Assembly: GCF_000018025.1 (NCBI RefSeq)
Contig: NC_009831.1
Location: 3,534,001 to 3,598,000 of the forward strand
Direction of reading: 5' to 3'
Length of the DNA stretch: 64,000 nucleotides
From: Shewanella sediminis HAW-EB3
GTDB taxonomy: Bacteria > Pseudomonadota > Gammaproteobacteria > Enterobacterales > Shewanellaceae
Below are positions 18,960-27,925 of this stretch, piece by piece. A program made the position numbers and the translations under genes. The number at the start of each line of letters is the position of its first letter. The first letter of the stretch is position 1. The notes under the pieces are model-generated. The model worked only from the letters and a program-made list of their open reading frames with translations, was not told the DNA's origin and ran no database searches.

Positions 18960-19850
18960 CTACCACAACCAAGCGGCGCCACGAACGCCCGATGAGCCGC
19001 CATAGATATTCTGCACCACCGGCGTGTGACACTCATTGCCCAACACATATTTTGACAACAGCTCGGGAAGCATAGGGTAGATGGCTTCGATATTAGAGAT
19101 TCCACCGCCCAATACGATGACGTCCGGATCGAGTATATTGATAACATGGGCCAATGAGCGTGCCAGTCTGTCTATGTATCGATCGAATGCCGCCTTTGCC
19201 AGCATGTCACCACTTTTCATTAATGAAGCAATCTCAATGCCACTGTCGGCATTTCCGCCCGCGGCCTTAAAGTCTCTAACGAATCCGGTTCCCGAGATAA
19301 ACGTCTCGATACAGTCTTGATTGCCACAGAAGCAGGAGGTCGTATTGAACTCATCCATCGTCATCCACGGCAGTGGGTTATGGCCCCACTCACCACCTAT
19401 GCCATTACCGCCACCATGCACCTTGCCATTAATCGCAACACCGGCGCCACAACCTGTTCCAATGATCACGCCAAACACCACACCTTTGCCGGCCGCTGCT
19501 CCATCAACCGCTTCGGAGACGGCAAAACAGTTTGCATCGTTGGCAACCCTGACCTCTCGCCCTAACCGCTCACCCAGATCGATATCGAGTGGCTGATCAT
19601 TTATCCAGGTCGAGTTGGCGTTTTTTACTAAGCCGGAAAAGGGAGAAATAACCCCCGGGATACCCACACCAACGCTTCCCTTCTGAGCTAATGTCGACTC
19701 TGCTTCATTCACTAAACTTTCGATGGCATCAAGTGTGGCAATATATTCTCTTGGAGTCGGGATCCGTTTACGAAAAAGCTCTTTCCCTTCACCATCTAAC
19801 ACAACAACTTCTATTTTTGTTCCACCCAAATCTACGCCTATTCGTAACAT
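18960..19850 (-). CDS. mak: Fructokinase of the ROK family
   Basis: About 296 residues. ROK sugar kinase that phosphorylates fructose (E. coli Mak also accepts other hexoses). The N-terminal phosphate motif [10 protein letters not shown] and central GVGIPG and [19 protein letters not shown] are present. The zinc motif C-F-C-G-N-Q-D-C with the [11 protein letters not shown] histidine matches ROK enzymes. Long stretches read like E. coli Mak ([44 protein letters not shown]). ATG 19850 has a GGAG site; a longer start at 19868 does not. Confidence 0.9.
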   Translation of the reverse strand: MLRIGVDLGGTKIEVVVLDGEGKELFRKRIPTPREYIATLDAIESLVNEAESTLAQKGSVGVGIPGVISPFSGLVKNANSTWINDQPLDIDLGERLGREVRVANDANCFAVSEAVDGAAAGKGVVFGVIIGTGCGAGVAINGKVHGGGNGIGGEWGHNPLPWMTMDEFNTTSCFCGNQDCIETFISGTGFVRDFKAAGGNADSGIEIASLMKSGDMLAKAAFDRYIDRLARSLAHVINILDPDVIVLGGGISNIEAIYPMLPELLSKYVLGNECHTPVVQNIYGGSSGVRGAAWLW

Positions 19851-19964
19851 CGGCTCGACTCCACTCATATTTTCTAATTTTAAGATATTAAATCAGCAGG
19901 CTATGTAATTAAAGCAATCTCGACTGAACTGCATTAGTGTTAACCCTTCATAATAATGGCTGAA

Positions 19965-20022
19965 GCTCTCAACCGATAGTTTTGTGCTCTCAACCGATAG
20001 TTCAGCGCTATCAACATAGCAA
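19965..20022 (+). promoter_or_regulatory. Three 21-bp-phased direct repeats in the mak/wzi divergent region
   Basis: GCTCTCAACCGATAGTT occurs at 19965 and again at 19986. A degenerate third copy (GCTATCAACATAGCAA) starts at 20007. The period is exactly 21 bp, two helical turns, which would place bound proteins on one face of DNA. It lies 115 bp upstream of mak and 215 bp upstream of wzi, inside a 386-bp gap. An operator array is likely; the protein is unknown. Confidence 0.55.
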
Positions 20023-20236
20023 TACCTTTTACCGACTACACCCAAAATCCTCCTGCCCAAAATAACAACCAAAACACAACAATACCAAAGTATGACACAA
20101 GGCTGTTTGTAACAACTTCAATACAGGCTCGCAACTCTAGGAGTAAAATTCATGATGCTCGGATAATTTACTGACCGCCTCTTTTACCCTCTACTCAAAT
20201 CACTTAAGATGCCGGACAATGACATAAGGGATCACA

Positions 20237-21700
20237 ATGAAATTCAAGATACTATCCGGATTATTACTATTAAGTTGCAGCTCAGTACAAGCTGCATGGT
20301 GGGTTGAGCCCGATGACTTAGCACTGAGAGCCGATATACAGCTGCTTTCCGATACAGGTGTTATCGTGCAACCCATTACAACCTACCCATTGATGTGGGC
20401 GGGTTTAAAGCAAGACATGGATAAGGCCGATATCAGCCAATTACCAAAAAACCAGGCGATGGCATTTGAAAGAGTCATGAACGCCTACAAGCATGACCAT
20501 CAAAGCTTCAACAGCAAGGTAGAGGTCGCAGCGGCCACTGATACAGCGCGCTTTATTGGTTTTGGTCAGGACTACCGCGACAAGGCGGAAACGACAGTCA
20601 ATGCCGAGGTCACTAAAGATTGGTTCAGTGGACGCGTCTCGGCCAGCTATCACTACGACCCTATCGACGGTAACAACGCAAGATTAGATAATAGTTTTGC
20701 CGCCGTCATGCTAGGCAACTGGATAGTCAGCGCTGGTGCACAACAAAAATTCTGGGGACCGGGCTGGGATACGGGATTAATACAAACCACCAACGCTCGC
20801 CCCATGCCAGGTATCACCCTAAGCCGAAATAACAGCCAGGCTTTCGAAACACCATGGCTTAACTGGGCAGGTCCCTGGACCTTTACCACCAGCTTCAGCC
20901 AGATGGAGAGTGACCGCTATGTCCCCGAGGCCAAACATTGGGGCGCTCGCGGAACCCTGCGTCCAATATCTAAACTCGAGGTCGGCTTCTCATGGACCAT
21001 GCAGTGGGGCGGCGAAGGCTACGGTAATAGCTTAGGCGACTGGTGGGATGGTCTGTTTAATGGCGGCGGAGTCGAAGGTGACCTGGAAAACGGTCAGGAG
21101 AACATGTTAGCTGGCTATGATTTCCGTTGGTCAGATACCGCTTTCGGGATCCCGTATGGGATCTACTATGAGCGTACTCATGAAGATTATCATACTGAAA
21201 AGCACAAACTCATTAACGCATCCAATATGGGCGGTATCGATTTTGTGTTGAGTGACATCAATACTCGTGTGTTTATCGAATATGCCGATACCACGGCCTC
21301 ATGTGGACCAAATGATAAGATATACAACTGCATGTACGAGCATGGTTTCTACAAAGATGGTTATCGTTACTATGGTAAGAGTCTGGGCAGCACCTACGAC
21401 AATGACTCCCGTACTTTAGTTATCGGTGGGATCACTCAACTGGGAGGTGGTCAGAACATCACCAACAAACTGAGATGGCTTAAGCTCAATATCGATGGTA
21501 GTGATGTCGCATCTCCCGGTGGAAATCCGGTATCACACGGCGAGTATGAACAGATGTATCAGTTTGACACCAGCTATCACCGTCCTTTCTATCAAGGAAC
21601 CTTGAAGCTTGGTGGCACCCTGGGCTATAGCAAGTATATGACGTCCGGTGGCAACGACTGGGATGGCACGGTATACGCGGGTTGGGAAAGAAGTTTTTAG
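20237..21700 (+). CDS. wzi: Wzi-family capsule assembly outer-membrane protein
   Basis: 487 residues with a Sec signal (about 1-19, ending VQA) and a beta-barrel pattern through to a C-terminal aromatic residue (GWERSF). The first mature region, WWVEPDDLALRADIQLLSD..., and the periodic barrel strands fit the capsule assembly Wzi family (PF14052). Wzi is an outer-membrane lectin that anchors capsule or exopolysaccharide to the cell. It is transcribed alone, with a hairpin array and an intrinsic terminator after the stop. It may act with the EPS locus that starts 10 kb to the right. Confidence 0.85.
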   Translation: MKFKILSGLLLLSCSSVQAAWWVEPDDLALRADIQLLSDTGVIVQPITTYPLMWAGLKQDMDKADISQLPKNQAMAFERVMNAYKHDHQSFNSKVEVAAATDTARFIGFGQDYRDKAETTVNAEVTKDWFSGRVSASYHYDPIDGNNARLDNSFAAVMLGNWIVSAGAQQKFWGPGWDTGLIQTTNARPMPGITLSRNNSQAFETPWLNWAGPWTFTTSFSQMESDRYVPEAKHWGARGTLRPISKLEVGFSWTMQWGGEGYGNSLGDWWDGLFNGGGVEGDLENGQENMLAGYDFRWSDTAFGIPYGIYYERTHEDYHTEKHKLINASNMGGIDFVLSDINTRVFIEYADTTASCGPNDKIYNCMYEHGFYKDGYRYYGKSLGSTYDNDSRTLVIGGITQLGGGQNITNKLRWLKLNIDGSDVASPGGNPVSHGEYEQMYQFDTSYHRPFYQGTLKLGGTLGYSKYMTSGGNDWDGTVYAGWERSF

Positions 21701-21727
21701 TCTGTATGAGAGTCTAAGCTCTGAGAC

Positions 21728-21821
21728 GCTCACTACGTGAGCTAATCGACGTCAGCTTTGCTGACTGCATAAGCTAAGACGACACTCACTGCGTGAGTTA
21801 ATTGACACCAGCATCGCTGGT
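21728..21821 (+). repeat. Tandem duplicated two-hairpin module with compensatory base changes
   Basis: Two 56-bp-spaced copies each form two small hairpins separated by 8 bases. Copy 1: GCTCAC-TAC-GTGAGC (21728) and GTCAGC-TTT-GCTGAC (21751). Copy 2: ACTCAC-TGC-GTGAGT (21784) and ACCAGC-ATC-GCTGGT (21807). The differences in the stems are paired (G-C to A-T, T-A to C-G), so pairing is kept. This supports a structured RNA or a selected palindromic repeat in the wzi 3' region. Confidence 0.6.
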
Positions 21822-21830
21822 TAAAAAATT

Positions 21831-21866
21831 GAGACTGAGCTCGAGTGCCAGTCTCTTTCTCTTTTC
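21831..21866 (+). terminator. Rho-independent terminator of wzi
   Basis: GAGACTG, an 11-base loop, CAGTCTC, then a T-rich tail (TTTCTCTTTT). It is the last structured element after the wzi stop and the hairpin pair. Confidence 0.7.
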
Positions 21867-21875
21867 CTAATAATC

Positions 21876-21950
21876 TTTCCCGGCTAAAGCCGGTCCTACA
21901 TGATAGAACCGTCCCCGCCCCAATGTAGGAGCGCGCTTTAGCCGCAAAGC
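21876..21950 (+). repeat. REPIN (two inverted REPs)
   Basis: CCCGGCTAAAGCCGGTCCTAC followed after a 23-bp spacer by TGTAGGAGCGCGCTTTAGCCG. These are two members of the window's REP family in opposite orientation, the standard REPIN arrangement. It lies between wzi and ycdX, which are convergent. Confidence 0.8.
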
Positions 21951-21985
21951 GATAGGCCGAAGGCCATCTTCTTAGCTTTATAAAA

Positions 21986-22005
21986 CCTAGGAGCTAGCTC
22001 CTAGG
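21986..22005. repeat. 20-bp perfect palindrome downstream of ycdX
   Basis: CCTAGGAGCTAGCTCCTAGG is its own reverse complement and can be read as three CTAGxxx heptamers. Similar heptamers (CTAGGTC/CTAGCTC) occur at 48141-48161 and CTAGGTT at 35600. It is 30 bp after the ycdX stop and may act as its terminator hairpin or be a remnant of the heptamer repeats. Confidence 0.5.
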
Positions 22006-22035
22006 CTCTTAATTAATCTATCACCTTCTATTAAA

Positions 22036-22776
22036 TTACAACTCTGCAAAATCATCCAGCGTCTTGTGCCCTCTTTTAGAGAGAAATGTGAGTAGCGCCT
22101 CCGGACTTTTATTCAACAATCGCTCTTCGGGAAATTCCGCTTCCTCTATGATCGCCAGAGCCTGTGAGAACTCGCCTAAACTGAATGCGACATGAGAGTC
22201 TGAGCCCATCACTAACTGCCCTCCCGCATCGCGAACGGCCTTAGCTATTGCTACACAGTTAGCCTCACTGCCTTTTCGGGACATTTCAAACGATGAGTTA
22301 TTAATTTCGAGTGCCACATGGCATCTGGCCGCGGCCGCCGCTACAGCCGTGATATCGATAGGGTAAGCCGGGTTGCCCGGATGAGTTATAATATCGACAT
22401 TACCACTCTCGATGGCATTGATCAGTGCCTGGGTATGAGTCTGTTTATCTGAAGGTGGGAAAACGGGTTCATGAAAACCTGCCAGCACGATATCTAACTC
22501 TTGCAGATAATCCCCGAAGTAGTCTATTTCTCCCGCATCATTCTTAATGTTAGCCTCGATACCTCTTAATATCCCCACGCCATCTACAATTCTGGGCAGC
22601 ACTCTTAAATTGACAAAATGCCAGAAATGGGGGGCGTCGGCCATATCCGGACCATGATCGGTTATCGCAAATAACTTGAGCCCTTTCTGCTTCGCCACAG
22701 CGATGTAATCATGAACCGTACTATAGGCATGAGTTGAGGCGATTGTGTGAGCATGAGTGTCTACAAGGTACTTCAT
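22036..22776 (-). CDS. ycdX: YcdX-family PHP-domain phosphatase
   Basis: 246 residues of the PHP superfamily. Metal-binding motifs are in order: DTHAHTIAS (7-15), AITDHGPDM (~38), GIEANIK (~73), AGFHEPVF (~99), ITHPGNPAY (~131) and MGSDSHVAF (~190). E. coli YcdX is a trinuclear-zinc phosphatase linked to swarming; the substrate is not known. It lies 71 bp downstream of the sigma-54 activator gene in the same direction, so it may be carried on that transcript, but it need not share its role. Confidence 0.9.
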   Translation of the reverse strand: MKYLVDTHAHTIASTHAYSTVHDYIAVAKQKGLKLFAITDHGPDMADAPHFWHFVNLRVLPRIVDGVGILRGIEANIKNDAGEIDYFGDYLQELDIVLAGFHEPVFPPSDKQTHTQALINAIESGNVDIITHPGNPAYPIDITAVAAAAARCHVALEINNSSFEMSRKGSEANCVAIAKAVRDAGGQLVMGSDSHVAFSLGEFSQALAIIEEAEFPEERLLNKSPEALLTFLSKRGHKTLDDFAEL

Positions 22777-22847
22777 AATGACTCTTCTTATCTTTTTACA
22801 GAGAAAATATCAGAGTCTGAGATTCTACGCCTTTATAGCCACTTAGC

Positions 22848-24350
22848 CTAGTTTTCAGAAACCGCGCCTTGTAGTTCATCCCAGCCTTGACGCTTTCGAT
22901 AAATCGTCGAGGCACTGATATCCAGCAGCGCCGCGGCCTTAGGTACATTACCGTCACATTGCTCAATGGCCGCCTCAATCGTCTGTTTCTCTGACAGCCA
23001 GAGTGGAATGATCGCCTCTGGTTTATCTGCTTCTGAGGGCGCTGATTGCAGATTTTGGCTTCCGGCCTGCTCATCGATAGCGGGTGACTCATGGTTATTG
23101 AGTACCGAAGGCTGATTAGCACTCGCAATCGCGATAACGGGCCTAATTTGAGCCTGACTGTTACCCGGCTCAGACTTAAACAGAGCAGGTAACATCGACG
23201 CCTCAACAATATCGGAGGAGTTAAGCACGACTACCTGTCTAATCACATTTTGTAACTGACGTACATTGCCGGGCCAATCATAGCTTTGAAGTAATTTCTT
23301 GGCCTCTGCAGTGAAACTTTTAAACTGCTTCCCCTCCTCACGGTTGTACTCTTTAAGTAGTTTATTTACCAGTAACAGAACATCTTTCCCCCTCATTCGG
23401 AGTGGTGGAAGTTCGATAGGAATAACATGAAGCCGATAGAAGAGATCTTCTCTGAATCGTCCCTGTTTAACCTCCTCCCAAGGGATCCTGTTTGTCGCGC
23501 TCACAAAGCGCACGTCGACCTTCTCCTCTTTCGTTCCGCCGACCTTTTGAAAGACGCCGGTCTGAATAAATCGCAGTAACTTACTCTGTAACTCAAGGTC
23601 CATCTCACAAATTTCATCGAGAAATAGCGTGCCTCGGTTGGCGCGACTCGCCGCTCCCTCTCGATTTGCCACCGCCCCCGTGAAAGCGCCTTTAGTGTGG
23701 CCAAATATTTCACTCTCGATAAGATCTTTTGGAATAGAGGCACAATTGAGAGCAACGAAAGGTTTCTCGCTTCGATTCCCCGCATGATGAATCGCATGAG
23801 CGCAAACTTCTTTACCCGTCCCACTCTCCCCGACGATGAAAACTGATGCCTTACTATTAGCGACACAGTCTATGGTTTTATATACGGTCTGCATGGCGAG
23901 TGACTCCCCCACAAACCCCATATAATTTTCTTTGGGTAGGCTTTGCTCGTACCTTTCCACCAGATTAACAAGCTGGCGCTGTTTTAACGCATTTCGAACC
24001 GTAATAGAGAGTCGCTTGGCATCGAAGGGTTTGACCAGGAAATCGAACGCCCCGGACTTCATCGACTCAACCGCTAAGTCTATCGTTCCGTGAGCCGTTA
24101 TCATGATAACCGTAATACCAGGATAGCTGGTTTGTACTTTTTGCAGGATTTCCATACCCGACATGTCGGGTAACTTGATGTCTAACACTAATAGATCGGG
24201 CTGCCATTGTGCTAACTCGGTTAGTGCATCTTCCCCATGGTTGACATGGGTGACCTTAGCACCTTCAGAGCGAAGATACTCGGTATACAGCGCACCTAAT
24301 GACATGCTGTCTTCAACAAGTAAAGCGGTAAAAGACTGACTAATTTCCAT
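22848..24350 (-). CDS. LuxO/SypG-type sigma-54-dependent response regulator
   Basis: About 500 residues. Receiver domain (1-120) with phospho-acceptor Asp57 and acidic pocket E13-D14. The AAA+ domain (about 145-375) has Walker A GESGTGKE, intact GAFTGA sigma-54 contact loop, and GTLFLDEICEMD. A linker and a Fis-type helix-turn-helix (NVPKAAALLDISASTIYRKR) complete it. Many blocks (LLRFIQTGVFQKVGG, VDVRF, PWEEVKQGRFREDLFYRL, WPGNVRQLQNV) read like Vibrio LuxO and SypG. ATG 24350 has AGGATGG upstream at proper spacing. It should be phosphorylated by the adjacent hybrid kinase and drive the sigma-54 promoters listed in this locus. Confidence 0.9.
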   Translation of the reverse strand: MEISQSFTALLVEDSMSLGALYTEYLRSEGAKVTHVNHGEDALTELAQWQPDLLVLDIKLPDMSGMEILQKVQTSYPGITVIMITAHGTIDLAVESMKSGAFDFLVKPFDAKRLSITVRNALKQRQLVNLVERYEQSLPKENYMGFVGESLAMQTVYKTIDCVANSKASVFIVGESGTGKEVCAHAIHHAGNRSEKPFVALNCASIPKDLIESEIFGHTKGAFTGAVANREGAASRANRGTLFLDEICEMDLELQSKLLRFIQTGVFQKVGGTKEEKVDVRFVSATNRIPWEEVKQGRFREDLFYRLHVIPIELPPLRMRGKDVLLLVNKLLKEYNREEGKQFKSFTAEAKKLLQSYDWPGNVRQLQNVIRQVVVLNSSDIVEASMLPALFKSEPGNSQAQIRPVIAIASANQPSVLNNHESPAIDEQAGSQNLQSAPSEADKPEAIIPLWLSEKQTIEAAIEQCDGNVPKAAALLDISASTIYRKRQGWDELQGAVSEN

Positions 24351-24415
24351 ATTTAACGCCATCCTAAAAAATTCAAATAATCTGATTCAAAGGCCGGTTT
24401 CTTTCGCCCACTGCA

Positions 24416-27400
24416 TCAAGCTGCAAAACGTGCTTTGAAGGCCTTAATAGTTTGTTGCCCTACTTGTTGAACCTCTGTCATATATGACTCAACGTCTTTT
24501 TCATCTTGCTCTCGGGCGCTCTTCTCAAGGCTTTTTGCAACCTCATACAGAGCCTGAGCGCCAAAACTGCCGGAACTGCTTTTTAAGGTATGCGCCTGAT
24601 TATCTATTTCGGTAAAATCCATCGTCTGCATTAAAGCGTTAAGTGTATCCAATCTTTCGTGAGTTTCTTGAAGATAGACACTAAACATCCCCTTCATGGA
24701 CTCTACACCTAACGCATCGGTGAGCTCAGCAAGTACAGACTCATCAAATAGTGACTCCAAGCTTAGCTCATCGGAGTTTGCGCCATTATCACACTTATCA
24801 CTTTCTGTTTTAAGTTCCATCACCACTCCATTTGAAGCGTCGTTATCCAAGTGTAATTCGAGCTCCTCAGCTTCACAACTTTCCATGCTAAGTTTAGCTG
24901 TACCTTCGAGTATGTCACTATCGGTGCTACGAATTTCCGGCAACCAGTTATTGATAACTCGCACTAAATCAATCTTATTAACGGGCTTAGGCACAAAATC
25001 TTTCATCCCAGCCGACAGGCAGTTTTCAATATCCTCTGGCTGCACATTGGCCGTCATGGCTAATATAATGGTATCAGGTTGATGAAGTAGAATATTTTTA
25101 GTAGCTTCAACGCCGTCCATCTCCGGCATTCGCATATCCATCAATATCAAACCATAATTCTTTTGAGCTGCCATATTAACGGCCTCAACCCCATTATTTG
25201 CATATTCAACTTCGAAACCAGATTTGGTTAGCATAGCCCCGGCAACGATTTGATTCGATGGACTATCCTCGGCCAGAAGAAGTAATCTGTTCTTGGGTGT
25301 CAACTCCGGAAGTAAGAGTTCCACTTCAGGCTTCTGTTCATGGTTAACGTCATCGCCACTTAGTAAACCTAGCATCATCTCGCGGCTCAATGGCTTATTT
25401 ATCACCTGTTCCAGCCCTATCTCTGACACTAAGCCGGACATTTCAGGCCTTAACTCTGAAATTAGCACTGCGATTCCCCCCCCTTCAAATAGAAAGTCAC
25501 GTTTCAACAGGCTAATTAGCTTTAAACTTAACTCAGATAAACCGGTGTCATCGATCAAGATAAAGTTAAAGCGTCCCTTGACCTCTTTAGCACTCAGGAT
25601 ATCGCTAACCCGGCTGACATTAACGCTACTCACGCCATACTGGCTATACTGCTTTCTGACCAGATGAGAAAAGGTTTTATCGGGATGTACCAATAGTACT
25701 CTGGCATGCGCAGGCAAGTGAGTAAGAGAGGTTAATTGTCGCTCCTCAAGCCTTAACAACACATCGAATCTAAAGCAGCTTCCATGCCCCAATCGGCTGC
25801 TTAGTTCAATTTTCCCTCCCATCATCTCAATCAGCTCAGCGCAGATAGCTAAGCCAAGCCCGCTACCCTTGTAGTTCGTGTTATGTTGATCGTGAACCTG
25901 GCTGAACTCTTTAAACAGTTTCTTTTGAGCCGCCATGCTTACCCCAATGCCCTCATCAGTGACGGCACAATACAACTGCACCTCTTCGTGATGGCTATCG
26001 GGGATCCACATCTCTACCGAAACACAACCTCCACTAGAAAACTTTATCGCATTATCAACCAGGTTATGTATCACCTGACGTAAACGTTGTGGATCTCCTT
26101 TGACAAGTTCAGGCACATTTCGATTGATAAAACACGCAAGATTAATGCCCTTCTCATGGGCATTAGGCGCTAATATTCTCAACACTTGAGCCACTATCTT
26201 GGCAGGTGAAAAACTCACACTCTCCAACATCATCTGTCCGGCTTCAATTTTCGAAAAGTCTAAAATGTCATTAATGGTGCTGAGTAGCGCGGTTCCAGCC
26301 TCTTTTGCTGTATGGGCATAGATGCGTTGCTCTTTGTTCAATTTTGAGTCCAACATAAGCTCGACACTCCCCAATACCGCATTAAGAGGGGAGCGGATCT
26401 CATGACTCATGGTTGCCAGAAATCGCGACTTGGCCTTACTGCCCGACTCGGCTTGATCTTTGGCCTGCTTTAACTGAGTTTCATATTCAATTCTCTTAGA
26501 AATATCGTGCACAAAGGCGGTCAGTAAGATCTCCTCGCCAAGCTGTACCGGGATCATCTTCATCTCGACAGGGAATGAGCTGCCATCACGCTTGACAGAC
26601 ATCATCTCGATACTTTTCTTAATGGCTGGCCCCTCACCCGTTTGCCTGAATAGCTGTATTCCCTGTTTAAAGTTTTTCTTCTCTATATCGACAAAAATCA
26701 AGTCTTCGAGAAGCTCACCTAAGGCCTGTTCACGCTTATGCCCGAATAACTTACAGGCAGCATCATTAAACTCTTGAATTCTTCCCGTGATATCAATTGT
26801 GATAAGCGCATCCTGACTGGCTTCCAGCGTTGCCAACAAGATAGTCTCGGTGCGAAGCGCTGCCACCTCCTTACGCTTTATGTCACTCAGGTCTTTTACC
26901 AGCCCCAATAACATAGTTTCATTTTCGATGGTCATCCGTGAGATAGACAGCTCAATTGGAAATTGTTCGCCACTCCTGTTTTGTGCAGTAAGTTCTCTTC
27001 CTTTTCTGGCATCACGAGCGGACTGAATAAACCGAGACATGAAACCATCATGCATATGCCGTTCATGTGTCGGCATAAAAATCGAAACATTTTCACCAAT
27101 TAGCTCATCAAGCTCATACTCAAACAGACGACAAACCGCACTGTTCACCTGAGTGATAACTCCAGAGGTATCGACAATAATAAAGCCGTCGACTGCCGTC
27201 TCTAAAATGGTACTTAAACGGGTATTGGCACTCTCAAGATCACTTCTGTTTTTCTCAACCTTCTCAATCATTCGGTTAAATGCACGGGTTGTTTGACCGA
27301 TTTCATCGGTAGCTGTAACTGGGATCTGTATGCCAGTCTCACCGCTTAAAATACGTTTAGAAGCCGTTTTAAGTTCACTTAGATTACGTGTCAAATAGTG

Positions 27401-27925
27401 ACCTAACAACCAGGAAAAAAGTGCAACTAACAGCATCTCCAATCCGGCAATGGAAAAAAATCGGGTTGTCGCACTCACCAAAAACTGATCAAACTCATTC
27501 ACGCTAACACCGAGTTCAATCCGCCCGAATACATAACCTGACTCCATGATATTGGCTTCGACATCTAACACACCATCATCGACACTAGATAAGCCTTGAT
27601 CCCGGCTGGATTGGATATTCTGCGATTCATCTGATTGAATCTCACCTACCTGAACTAAGAGTGAGTTTTTATCATAGATATTGACATACAGGACTTGAGT
27701 ATTTACCAGCAGTTCATTGGCTAACACTTGCAGAGTCGAAACATCGGTGCTGATCACCGCATCTTTGGTCGCCGCGGCAAAAAGAGTCACTATAGAGTCG
27801 GCTCGTTTCTCAATTTCAGCCTCGTTGGAGCTTCTTAAATAATCGACACTGGTATAAACCAATAGCAGCAATAAAACGCCCTCGATAAGTGCGATACCGA
27901 GTACCGTTTTGAGTCGAAAAGACAC
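24416..27925 (-). CDS. Hybrid sensor histidine kinase (HAMP-PAS-PAS-HK-REC-Hpt)
   Basis: 1169 residues in the inner membrane. Two membrane helices (~7-29 and ~156-176) flank a periplasmic sensor. Then HAMP (~177-230), two PAS domains (~235-350 and ~365-485), HisKA with FLATMSHEIRSPLNAV (His near 507), HATPase_c with GSGLGLAI, a degenerate receiver (~745-860), a canonical receiver with LILMDMRMPEMDG (Asp near 930), and Hpt with AHTLKSSSGSFGA (His near 1110). This is the phosphorelay layout of RscS/SypF-type biofilm kinases. The start is GTG, overlapping the TAG of the upstream PhnD-like gene by one base, with AAGGAGAG upstream, so the two are coupled. Confidence 0.9.
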   Translation of the reverse strand: MSFRLKTVLGIALIEGVLLLLLVYTSVDYLRSSNEAEIEKRADSIVTLFAAATKDAVISTDVSTLQVLANELLVNTQVLYVNIYDKNSLLVQVGEIQSDESQNIQSSRDQGLSSVDDGVLDVEANIMESGYVFGRIELGVSVNEFDQFLVSATTRFFSIAGLEMLLVALFSWLLGHYLTRNLSELKTASKRILSGETGIQIPVTATDEIGQTTRAFNRMIEKVEKNRSDLESANTRLSTILETAVDGFIIVDTSGVITQVNSAVCRLFEYELDELIGENVSIFMPTHERHMHDGFMSRFIQSARDARKGRELTAQNRSGEQFPIELSISRMTIENETMLLGLVKDLSDIKRKEVAALRTETILLATLEASQDALITIDITGRIQEFNDAACKLFGHKREQALGELLEDLIFVDIEKKNFKQGIQLFRQTGEGPAIKKSIEMMSVKRDGSSFPVEMKMIPVQLGEEILLTAFVHDISKRIEYETQLKQAKDQAESGSKAKSRFLATMSHEIRSPLNAVLGSVELMLDSKLNKEQRIYAHTAKEAGTALLSTINDILDFSKIEAGQMMLESVSFSPAKIVAQVLRILAPNAHEKGINLACFINRNVPELVKGDPQRLRQVIHNLVDNAIKFSSGGCVSVEMWIPDSHHEEVQLYCAVTDEGIGVSMAAQKKLFKEFSQVHDQHNTNYKGSGLGLAICAELIEMMGGKIELSSRLGHGSCFRFDVLLRLEERQLTSLTHLPAHARVLLVHPDKTFSHLVRKQYSQYGVSSVNVSRVSDILSAKEVKGRFNFILIDDTGLSELSLKLISLLKRDFLFEGGGIAVLISELRPEMSGLVSEIGLEQVINKPLSREMMLGLLSGDDVNHEQKPEVELLLPELTPKNRLLLLAEDSPSNQIVAGAMLTKSGFEVEYANNGVEAVNMAAQKNYGLILMDMRMPEMDGVEATKNILLHQPDTIILAMTANVQPEDIENCLSAGMKDFVPKPVNKIDLVRVINNWLPEIRSTDSDILEGTAKLSMESCEAEELELHLDNDASNGVVMELKTESDKCDNGANSDELSLESLFDESVLAELTDALGVESMKGMFSVYLQETHERLDTLNALMQTMDFTEIDNQAHTLKSSSGSFGAQALYEVAKSLEKSAREQDEKDVESYMTEVQQVGQQTIKAFKARFAA

